Source: Streptomyces regalis
GTDB lineage: Bacteria > Actinomycetota > Actinomycetes > Streptomycetales > Streptomycetaceae
Direction: 5' to 3'
Assembly (NCBI RefSeq): GCF_001509475.1
Contig: NZ_LLZG01000046.1
Location: 1 to 19,308 of the forward strand
Length of the DNA stretch: 19,308 nt
Part shown: piece by piece, positions 1 to 5,762 of the stretch
How positions within the stretch are numbered: position 1 is the stretch's first letter
Layout of the letters: every line of letters begins with the position of its first letter
The notes under the pieces: model-generated
Database searches by the model: none
What the model was told of the DNA's origin: nothing
The model's input: only the letters and a program-made list of their open reading frames with translations
Position numbers and translations under genes: made by a program

Positions 1-237
1 GGTCCACCGGACGTCCCAGTCCTGTGCACCGTACGCCTTGATCCGGGCGCGGGCGTCCCGCGAACCCTGGGGGTGGGCGTCGAGCAGCCGGGCCAGCCCG
101 TCCTGGTCCGAGGCGTTGAGGAACCCTACGTAGTCCCGCAGGAAGCGGTCCTGGTCGGCAAGGTCAGGAGACTTCGCCGTCTCGGAGCCGTCTCCGCCGC
201 CGCACGCCGTGAGCAGTACCGCACAGAGGACGGCCAT
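1..237 (-). CDS. Lipoprotein, N-terminal part (gene runs off the left edge)
   Basis: The minus-strand frame encodes a hydrophobic stretch ending in a lipobox-like LLTAC followed by GGGDGSE, typical of a Sec-exported lipoprotein anchored by its cysteine. It continues as a hydrophilic domain (RDYVGFLNASDQDGLARLL) that I cannot assign to a family. The only in-frame ATG is at 237 and gives a very short signal sequence (MAVLCAVLLTAC) with no basic n-region. The codons just upstream would read SWRRRAGLL, exactly what a basic n-region should look like, but no ATG, GTG or TTG exists in frame between the preceding gene's stop and 237. The true start is therefore uncertain, or the N-terminus has been damaged. 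It lies 84 bp downstream of the 900-residue membrane protein gene and may share its transcript. The C-terminus is outside the window. Confidence 0.6.
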   Translation of the reverse strand, partial: MAVLCAVLLTACGGGDGSETAKSPDLADQDRFLRDYVGFLNASDQDGLARLLDAHPQGSRDARARIKAYGAQDWDVRWT

Positions 238-321
238 GAGCAGCCCGGCGCGACGCCGCCACGAACGGTGCCCGCCAGGCGGGCGGCAATCCGGCCGGCA
301 GAGTGGCGCTGTGGCAGCCGA

Positions 322-3024
322 TCAGCCCGCGCAGGGCGGCCCTTGTGCCTCGCTCGACTGGTCCTGGCGGTAGGCGCCGCAGGCGAGGACGGCCTCCGGA
401 TGGTTCCCCGACTGGCGCAGCAGGACGAGGGTCTTGTCGTGCGGTGGGGCGTTGGCTCCGTCGTAGGAGACGTATCCGGTGGCTCCGTTGAAGGCGATGC
501 CGGTGCCGAGAACCAGCAGCACGGACTCGCGGTCGATGTCCGGGTCGCGCAGCCCGGCCTGGCGCACCGCCTGCGACAGGACGTGGAAGGCGTCGTACGA
601 GACCGCGGAGTGGCCGTCCTGCCGCCAGGGATCCGTGCCTTCGGTGGTGGCCTTCACATAGGCGTCGTACTGGGCCACGAACTGGCGGGTCCGGTCACTC
701 GCGTCCGGATCGTCGGCGGGCAGCCGGTGCGCGGAGTAGTACAGGCGCAGCCAGTTCTTGTTGGCGAAGGCGCCGGTCTGCGCCACGTTGGTCAGCTCGT
801 TGCCGCCGAGCACCGTCACGTCACGCGCGGTGCACGTCCCGGCGGTGTCCATGGAGTTGATGAACGCGGTGAAGTCCTTGGCCCGTGCCGACCAGTACAC
901 GACCGAGTCCGGTTTGTCCTCCAGCGCGTCGCACAGCGCCTGTGCCAGTTGATCGGCGTCGGGCTGGCTGACGGCACCGCTCAGTGCTGCGGGGCCGAAG
1001 TCGCCGTCCTGGTTGAAGTCGAACGCCTGGTGCGTGCCGTTGAACTCGCTGACGAACCGGCCGGCGAGGCTGTGGCTGTACAGGTCGGCGGAGCTTTCGA
1101 TCACGATGGCGTGTCCGGCCGGGGTGCAGCGGTCCTCCGCGCCGGGCTCGGCCACGATGTTCTCCGTGTACGCGAAGTCCGCCTCGATCGTTGCCTCGCG
1201 CGAGTTGAACGGTGTGGACGGCCAGTAGGTCCGTGTGGCGGGGCCGGAGAGCATCTCGTCGGCGGTCGCGGTGGTGCCGATCGAGGGGATGCCCGCCTCG
1301 CCGAGGACCCGGAGGGCGGCCTGGGTCTCCTTCCGGCTCTGCGCGAAGCCCAACACGCCGACGACCCGGTCGTGCGCCGGGACGCTCTGCTCGTCCGCCT
1401 CGTCCGCCTCGTCCGCCTCGTCCGCCATCTCCGCGACGAGCTTCTTCGCCTCGCTCTCGGCGTCACGGAAGGCGACTCCGGCCTCGCGTACGTCCACGCG
1501 CAGGGGTATCAGGGAGTTGTTGGCGGCGGCCTCACGGTTCAGCCTCTCCTGCCACATCGCAATGCCGCGCAGCTCCGGGATCGTCCCGTCGAAGCGCGTC
1601 TCGTCGTCGGTCTTCGGCGGGTCGGACACGAAGGCGACGACGGTCCGTACGGTGCGGCCCCGGTCGGCGTACTGGTCGACGCGCGCGTTCTGTTCGTCGA
1701 TGGTCTTCACGGCCGCCTCGTACCAGGCGGCGGCCTCCACCGGTATCGGCTCCTTGGGGGCGGACTCCGCCACGGACCCGGTGCCGCCGAGGCAGTCGCG
1801 CGGCGGGGGGATCACGCCCGGCAGCAGGAGTCCTGCTGCGAGCAGGGCGAGCGTGGTCACCCCGCTCACGATCGAGGTCGGGACGTACCGGCTGAACCTG
1901 AACGTTCTCGGCCCGACGGGCAGGACGGGCACGCCGCGCGCCGCCAGGGCGCCTTCGGAGATGGCGACCAGGACCGGGGGTTCGTCGGCGGAGCCGTTGT
2001 CGGCGAGGCGCACGCTCGCTTCCGGGAACGTGCTCTCGACCGGATTGCCCAGGTCCCGCAGCAGGTCGTCGGAGGGCACGCCCACGGCGACGACGAGCGG
2101 GCCCGGCGGCCGGGCGGTGGCCTGGGCCCGGCGCAGGGAGCGCAGGAAACGCTCGGCGGCGCGGGCACCCGGCACTCCTGCCGGCGGCAGCTCCACGAAC
2201 AGGACCGGGCGGCCGGTTCTACGGCGCCGGCCGGGCAGGATCCGCCCGATCGCGGGTCGGCGCAGGTCTTCCAGCAGGGCGCGCAGGACGAGCCAGTCGA
2301 ACTCCTGGAGCGCCTCCTCATGGGCCGCGTCGTCCATGAGCTGCACGGACCGCTCGGCGGCCACCCGGTCCATCAGCCGGAAGAGGTTGTTGCTGCCCTG
2401 GGCCACCTGTTCCGCGCCGAGCCAGCCCCGCATCACCTTGCGGGAGACACGACGGGCCCACAGCCATCGCGGCAGCAGCTGAACGAACGACAGCCAGCTC
2501 AGGTTGGCCAGGAAGCCGGCGAGCCCGTCGAGAGCCGGTCCGTCCATCCTGGTGAAGGCCAACGGACCGCCGCGATGGGCCCGTCGCTCACTGGCGTGGG
2601 TCCGCAGCTCCGCTTCCTGGTTCGCATTCGTCGCCCACTCCTCCGGGTGCGACCTGATGTACTCGACCAGGTCGCACATGACGTGGAAGTGCGGGAAGCG
2701 GTCCGGGGTCATGTGCTGCGGAGCACTGCGGTACAGCTGCGTCCCGGCGCCGACGGACAGCAGCCTGGAGTCGGCTTCCGCCCTGGTCCCGGCCGGCAGA
2801 TGAGCGAACGGCACCCGCTGCCGCAGCGCCCCGGCCAGGGGGGCGACGACACGGTCCACCCCACTCCGATACGACGCCTGCGGCACGCGCAGGAGGAACA
2901 GCGGCGGACTGGTCTCCAGCTTCGCCCGGTTCTCGTACTCAGGGGCAACGGTGACCCGGAACTCCCGTACGAACTCAATGGCCTGGTCGTTCGGGAATCT
3001 GGGGCCGTCAAGAGGTGCGGTCAT
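322..3024 (-). CDS. One-pass membrane protein: degenerate NTPase-like cytoplasmic half plus extracellular type-1 periplasmic-binding (LivJ-like) domain
   Basis: This is a 900-residue protein. Residues 1-380 are cytoplasmic and resemble a defective P-loop domain: a PPLFLL strand near residue 40 is followed by RVPQASYRSG where GxxGxGKS/T would be expected. A single transmembrane helix lies at about 385-407 (SGVTTLALLAAGLLLPGVI). Residues ~410-900 look like a type-1 periplasmic binding fold of the branched-chain amino-acid receptor class, with alternating strands and helices such as DRVVGVLGFAQSRKETQAAL, SIGTTATADEML, DAFHVLSQAV and GATGYVSYDG. Streptomyces relatives are usually annotated ABC transporter substrate-binding proteins, but a tethered receptor role is equally possible. 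An acidic DEADEADEADE tract around residue 535 comes from a 9-bp tandem repeat. The ATG start has a GGGGGGAG ribosome site 6-7 bases upstream. A 26-codon ORF ends in a four-base ATGA overlap with this start, suggesting coupling. No permease or ATPase gene is adjacent. Confidence 0.85.
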   Translation of the reverse strand: MTAPLDGPRFPNDQAIEFVREFRVTVAPEYENRAKLETSPPLFLLRVPQASYRSGVDRVVAPLAGALRQRVPFAHLPAGTRAEADSRLLSVGAGTQLYRSAPQHMTPDRFPHFHVMCDLVEYIRSHPEEWATNANQEAELRTHASERRAHRGGPLAFTRMDGPALDGLAGFLANLSWLSFVQLLPRWLWARRVSRKVMRGWLGAEQVAQGSNNLFRLMDRVAAERSVQLMDDAAHEEALQEFDWLVLRALLEDLRRPAIGRILPGRRRRTGRPVLFVELPPAGVPGARAAERFLRSLRRAQATARPPGPLVVAVGVPSDDLLRDLGNPVESTFPEASVRLADNGSADEPPVLVAISEGALAARGVPVLPVGPRTFRFSRYVPTSIVSGVTTLALLAAGLLLPGVIPPPRDCLGGTGSVAESAPKEPIPVEAAAWYEAAVKTIDEQNARVDQYADRGRTVRTVVAFVSDPPKTDDETRFDGTIPELRGIAMWQERLNREAAANNSLIPLRVDVREAGVAFRDAESEAKKLVAEMADEADEADEADEQSVPAHDRVVGVLGFAQSRKETQAALRVLGEAGIPSIGTTATADEMLSGPATRTYWPSTPFNSREATIEADFAYTENIVAEPGAEDRCTPAGHAIVIESSADLYSHSLAGRFVSEFNGTHQAFDFNQDGDFGPAALSGAVSQPDADQLAQALCDALEDKPDSVVYWSARAKDFTAFINSMDTAGTCTARDVTVLGGNELTNVAQTGAFANKNWLRLYYSAHRLPADDPDASDRTRQFVAQYDAYVKATTEGTDPWRQDGHSAVSYDAFHVLSQAVRQAGLRDPDIDRESVLLVLGTGIAFNGATGYVSYDGANAPPHDKTLVLLRQSGNHPEAVLACGAYRQDQSSEAQGPPCAG
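1393..1428 (-). repeat. 9-bp coding tandem repeat (DEA tripeptide)
   Basis: Three exact copies of GTCCGCCTC on the plus strand and a fourth ending in AT follow one another. They lie in frame inside the 900-residue membrane protein and give the acidic tract DEADEADEADE just before its binding domain. Unit length is a multiple of three, so copy-number change would be tolerated. Confidence 0.85.
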
Positions 3025-3101
3025 GCGGAACTCCCCCCTGGTTCACCCTGTTCAACCTGTTCACCCTGATCAAACTGATCAACCTGATCGACCCAAGCCA
3101 C
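3021..3101 (-). CDS. Possible 26-codon leader ORF coupled to the 900-residue membrane protein
   Basis: A GTG at 3101 opens a 26-codon frame closed by TGA at 3021-3023. That TGA shares bases with the ATG of the next gene in the order ATGA, the classic overlap for translational coupling. An in-frame TGA two codons before the GTG fixes this as the first available start. The predicted peptide is MAWV followed by acidic-Gln triplets (DQV, DQF, DQG, EQV, EQG) and a Pro-Gly tail. The only purine-rich site upstream is a GGGGG about 13 bases away, longer than ideal. It could be a regulatory leader peptide, or a chance open frame created by the 9-bp repeat in the 5' untranslated region. Confidence 0.35.
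   Translation of the reverse strand: MAWVDQVDQFDQGEQVEQGEPGGSSA
3042..3095. repeat. Six imperfect 9-bp tandem repeats upstream of the 900-residue membrane protein
   Basis: On the plus strand the units are TTCACCCTG, TTCAACCTG, TTCACCCTG, ATCAAACTG, ATCAACCTG and ATCGACCCA. They lie immediately before the ribosome binding site of the large membrane protein. On the minus strand they encode the acidic-Gln triplets of the possible leader ORF. The GATCA cores in adjacent copies could also serve as protein-binding direct repeats. Confidence 0.8.
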
Positions 3102-3321
3102 GAGACGTCACTGCCCCCTGGCCAACTCAGCCTGTTGCGAACGAAGTTGAGAGAGGGAGGCCGAGAAAAGGGAGTTGAAGGTTAGCTGTGGTGTGACAGG
3201 GTCACAATGGGTCGCCGGAAGCGCTTCAACACTCTTCACGTGCGCCCCCTGTGCCCTCCATATGCGCCCCTCCCGCCCGGATCGTGCGCGGACAGCCGAT
3301 CGGATCGGCATCCCGGTCACC
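3102..3321. promoter_or_regulatory. Intergenic stretch upstream of the membrane-protein gene, with a TGTGA-N5-TCACA inverted repeat at 3192-3206
   Basis: No gene is supported here. It carries an inverted repeat (TGTGAC, AGG, GTCACA at 3192-3206) about 170 bases upstream of the 900-residue protein's start. It resembles a CRP-like half-site pair but has 5 rather than 6 bases between TGTGA and TCACA. It could be an operator for the downstream minus-strand gene; the stretch also holds the 3' flank of the lipoprotein gene ending at 3322. Confidence 0.35.
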
Positions 3322-3822
3322 TCACCCGTCCGCAGCGCCACAGTCGTAGGTGTCCACCGCGTCGAAGGCGGAACGGTTCTGCTCGCCATACACGGGATCC
3401 ACGACATCGCGCGCCTTCGCGCCGGTCTTCAATCTGCTCGCCGAGGTCTCGATCGCTTTGAGCACCGTACGGAACTCCTCGGCGATGTCAGGCGGCGCAC
3501 TCGGCTGCATCTCCGCACCGATGTCGGCGATCAAGGCGGCCTTCCTCCGCAGCTCTTTGAAGTCCAGCGGCTGCCCCTCGATCGCCGCGCCTACGTCGCC
3601 CCGGAAGGCGACGACGCCAACCTGGAAGGTCGACAGATCGAGGCAGAACGCCGAGGTTGAGGTTGCTGTGGCGGTCGGCCGTGCGGTCGGCGTGCTCGAC
3701 GAGGCCGGGGCCGATGCCGGTGGCGGTGGCGCTGCCGCCGGCGTGGCGTCCGGGGAACTCGAACAGCCTGCCAGCATCAGCGCGGCGGCCATCGTGAAGA
3801 TCCATCTGCGTGGAGCTGTCAT
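3322..3822 (-). CDS. Small secreted lipoprotein with Pro/Ala/Thr linker
   Basis: The 166-residue protein begins MTAPRRWIFTMAAALMLAGC: a basic n-region, hydrophobic core and LAGC lipobox with the acylated cysteine at residue 20. A low-complexity linker rich in Pro, Ala, Ser and Thr runs to about residue 60. A compact domain of ~105 residues follows (FCLDLSTFQVGVVAFRGDV at its start, AVDTYDCGAADG at its end). The two cysteines in that domain may pair outside the membrane. I do not recognise a named family. I chose the ATG at 3822 because it places the signal peptide correctly; an upstream GTG at 3879 stays in frame but would add 19 Pro-rich residues before the signal and has no better ribosome site. 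It follows the DUF4190 gene on the same strand by 66 bp. Confidence 0.75.
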   Translation of the reverse strand: MTAPRRWIFTMAAALMLAGCSSSPDATPAAAPPPPASAPASSSTPTARPTATATSTSAFCLDLSTFQVGVVAFRGDVGAAIEGQPLDFKELRRKAALIADIGAEMQPSAPPDIAEEFRTVLKAIETSASRLKTGAKARDVVDPVYGEQNRSAFDAVDTYDCGAADG

Positions 3823-3888
3823 GGGCGGAGAGTAGGCAGCGGGGTTCGGGAGGGGTCCCGGCTGACTGGCCGCCCTCACCGCCGCCGT

Positions 3889-4308
3889 TCAGGACGTCAT
3901 GTACGACATGAAGGCGGCAACGAACAGGGCGGCCAACACCCCGACACCCACCCAGCCGAGCACGATTCCGGCGGTGGCCATACCCCCACCGCTTTCGTCG
4001 CGTTCCCTGATCTGGTTGCGGGCCACGTAGCCGAAGATCAGCGCGAGGATGCTACCGATCCAGTAGATCCACACGATGCCCAGCACCATGGACGCGATGG
4101 CCAACCCGTTGGTGCGACGGGGTGGTGCGTAGTAGTACGGGGGGTAGGCGGGCCAGCCGGCGTGCGTCGGCGCTTGCTGCTGCGGCGGCGTCGGCGGCAC
4201 CGGGGCGTCCGGCTTGGACAGGGACGGGTTCGGGTTCGGGTTCGGGTTCGGGTTCGGGTTCGGGTTCGGGACGTTCAGAGACGGATCCGGCTCCGATGGC
4301 GTAGGCAT
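3889..4308 (-). CDS. DUF4190-type membrane protein with Asn-Pro repeat N-terminus
   Basis: The 139-residue protein has a disordered cytoplasmic N-terminus (PTPSEPDPSLN, then seven Asn-Pro dipeptides, then a Pro/Gln segment and PYYYAPPRRTNG). The signature NGLAIASMVLGIVWIYWIGSILALI begins the first hydrophobic helix, GYVARNQIRER forms the polar hairpin, and GMATAGIVLGWVGVGVLAALFVAAF is the second helix. This is the usual DUF4190 arrangement in actinobacterial small membrane proteins. Its biochemical role is not established. The ATG at 4308 has a perfect AGGAGG seven bases upstream, which settles the start. It is transcribed divergently from the hypothetical gene at 4488. Confidence 0.85.
   Translation of the reverse strand: MPTPSEPDPSLNVPNPNPNPNPNPNPNPSLSKPDAPVPPTPPQQQAPTHAGWPAYPPYYYAPPRRTNGLAIASMVLGIVWIYWIGSILALIFGYVARNQIRERDESGGGMATAGIVLGWVGVGVLAALFVAAFMSYMTS
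4225..4270. repeat. Hexanucleotide tandem repeat CGGGTT x7
   Basis: Seven perfect copies of CGGGTT (4225-4266) plus a partial CGGG. On the minus strand they encode Asn-Pro dipeptides in the DUF4190 protein. The unit is in frame, so slippage changes linker length without breaking the gene. Confidence 0.95.
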
Positions 4309-4487
4309 GATGGGCCTCCTTGTGGCGCGGGCGTCACGGCACGTTGACATGCTGCGGCCGGGAGGGGTCCCGACGTGCCTGGCCCTTCAGAGGCCCTTCA
4401 CCGGGATTCGCCAGACCCCTGCCTCATCAGCGGGCTAATGTACGGACGCACCGCGCCGCCCACAGCGGTCGTATGAGGAGGAATCCT
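4309..4487. promoter_or_regulatory. Divergent intergenic region between the DUF4190 gene and the hypothetical gene
   Basis: This stretch separates divergent starts at 4308 (minus) and 4488 (plus), so it must hold promoters for both. I could not assign convincing -35/-10 pairs. The ribosome sites AGGAGG on both strands (4316-4321 for minus, 4475-4484 for plus) are clear. Confidence 0.4.
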
Positions 4488-5024
4488 GTGTCATCGCCCT
4501 GCGACCCCCAGCACGCTCCCGCCGGCGATGTGAGCGCAGCGCTCATGATGATCGACTCTCGGCTCAAAGCCGTCTACGACGGCAAGACCGAAACCGACCC
4601 CGACCAACAGGCGCTGACTGATCAGTTCGCCGCATCCCTGGGCCCCGGAGGGATCGATGACCTGCTGGACGGCGCGTGCACGCTCATCTATATGTTCATG
4701 CAGTGGCTGCGGATGGCCTACGAGGACCACGACAAGGACGTCATCGAGTACGTGGTGCCCAACCTCGTGGCCACGATGCGCATGATGCCCAAGAGTGTCC
4801 GCCCCGAGGTCATTCCCACCATGGCCGGCCTGCTCGTCGCCGCAGGCACCGGCCTGAGCCCCAACCTGTGGCGCAAACAGTACGGTTACTGGACCGAGGA
4901 CGAGATGACCCCCCTGGAAGCCACCGCCTTCCTACTCGCGGAGCACATCAACCGCCTCACCGACGACCCCGACTTCGCCACCCGCATGATCACCGAAGCT
5001 CTGTCCGCGTCGGACGAAGACTGA
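4488..5024 (+). CDS. Helical hypothetical protein, unknown function
   Basis: The 178-residue protein is soluble and appears mostly alpha-helical. It has no signal peptide and no obvious catalytic motif. Features include a Met-rich central part (LIYMFMQWLRMAYED, LVATMRMMPKSVRPEV), GLLVAAGTGLSPNLWRKQYGYW and an acidic C-terminus (LSASDED). The GTG at 4488 has GAGGAGG about six bases upstream. An alternative ATG at 4473 lies inside that ribosome site region and is less likely, and a frame open further upstream has no support. It is the only complete plus-strand gene in the window that I support, and it converges on the candidate immunity gene with only 41 bp between stops. I do not recognise a family. 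Confidence 0.75.
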   Translation: MSSPCDPQHAPAGDVSAALMMIDSRLKAVYDGKTETDPDQQALTDQFAASLGPGGIDDLLDGACTLIYMFMQWLRMAYEDHDKDVIEYVVPNLVATMRMMPKSVRPEVIPTMAGLLVAAGTGLSPNLWRKQYGYWTEDEMTPLEATAFLLAEHINRLTDDPDFATRMITEALSASDED

Positions 5025-5065
5025 CGAAGACCGGGAGCTGGCCCCCGGCAACCGGCGCGACACCA

Positions 5066-5674
5066 TCACTCCCCCGGGCTGTGCAGGTCCAGCGCGCCGT
5101 CGAGGCGGATGAGGGATGTGCCTTCTCGTCGCATCGCGTGCACGCGCACCCGCTCGCCCGGCAGCAGGGCGACGAGCATCAACGGGCGGCCCGTCACCTC
5201 GCGCCTGAGGGAGGGGGGCGGGGTCTGGGCGGGGTGGTCCTGGGGCATGTGCTCGATCTCGAGGAGGTCGGCCTCCTCGGTCACCAGGAGTTCCCAGAAA
5301 TGGACGAGTTCGCCTTCGTCTTCCTCTTCGTCCCGGTCGCCGCTCCGGCCGCGCCCTGTGTGGACGAGTGACTCGGATTCGGTGACTACGGCCATCGGGG
5401 CCCCGGCCAGCGCTTCCGCCACGGCGGAGCGGTCCGACACCTCCAGGCCGATCAAGCCGCCGCTGAGATGGTCCGGTCGTTCCCAGGTGCCGTCCTCGGC
5501 TCGCAGGGAGTAGTACAGCTCTTCCGCCGGCAGGCCGTCGTGCCTGCGGTGCAGGAGGAGTACGAATCCGATGTCGCCGTTGATCCAGACGTCGGCGACG
5601 TCGACCGGTCCGGACGTGGTGGGGCGCCCCAGCCGGAGGGCGGTTGCGGCGATGTCGGCCAATGGCTCTCTCAT
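5066..5674 (-). CDS. Candidate immunity protein for the RHS toxin (hypothetical)
   Basis: The 202-residue cytoplasmic-looking protein has no signal peptide or transmembrane helix. It begins with a short amphipathic segment (LADIAATALRLG), continues with strand-rich sequence (DVADVWINGDIGFVLLLHRR, EELYYSLRAEDGTWERPDHL), and has a strongly acidic central tract (DRDEEEDEGELVHFWELL). Its last third is LRREVTGRPLMLVALLPGERVRVHAMRREG and similar. I recognise no family. Its position supports an immunity role: it is the first gene after the RHS toxin on the same strand, 88 bp beyond that gene's stop, and its acidic character complements the very basic toxin tip. The ATG has a modest AAGG just upstream. 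A strong hairpin lies between toxin and immunity genes, so it may need its own promoter or rely on read-through. Confidence 0.7.
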   Translation of the reverse strand: MREPLADIAATALRLGRPTTSGPVDVADVWINGDIGFVLLLHRRHDGLPAEELYYSLRAEDGTWERPDHLSGGLIGLEVSDRSAVAEALAGAPMAVVTESESLVHTGRGRSGDRDEEEDEGELVHFWELLVTEEADLLEIEHMPQDHPAQTPPPSLRREVTGRPLMLVALLPGERVRVHAMRREGTSLIRLDGALDLHSPGE

Positions 5675-5715
5675 GGTGCCTTGCCTTGCTTCCTCGTGGG
5701 GGCGCGATTACGGAG

Positions 5716-5755
5716 CCGCGGTGCGGTGCGCTCAGCTGGGCGCACCGCACCGCGG
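5716..5755 (-). terminator. Perfect 15-bp hairpin between toxin and immunity genes
   Basis: CCGCGGTGCGGTGCG at 5716-5730 pairs exactly with CGCACCGCACCGCGG at 5741-5755 around a 10-base loop. The stem begins 8 bases after the TAA of the RHS gene. No U-tract follows, which is normal for streptomycete terminators. It could end toxin transcription, attenuate read-through into the immunity gene, or protect a processed 3' end. Confidence 0.7.
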
Positions 5756-5762
5756 TCAGGGA

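Noticed and set aside
73..3069. A 998-codon plus-strand open frame
   Set aside because: It is antisense to the 900-residue membrane protein, whose helix, domain order and ribosome site are coherent. The plus-strand translation is low-complexity Arg/Gly/Val without family features.
3108..3407. A 99-codon minus-strand frame between the lipoprotein and the large membrane protein genes
   Set aside because: It overlaps the end of the lipoprotein gene in another frame, and its sequence shows no domain or signal. The 26-codon coupled ORF is the better candidate there.
4225..4270. CGGGTT repeat as telomere-like DNA
   Set aside because: Streptomyces telomeres are palindromic, not short tandem repeats. 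Here the repeat is in frame within a coding region.
5025..5065. Possible bidirectional terminator between the convergent genes (CCGGG...CCCGG)
   Set aside because: The stem is only about 5 bp and typical of chance pairing at this GC content.
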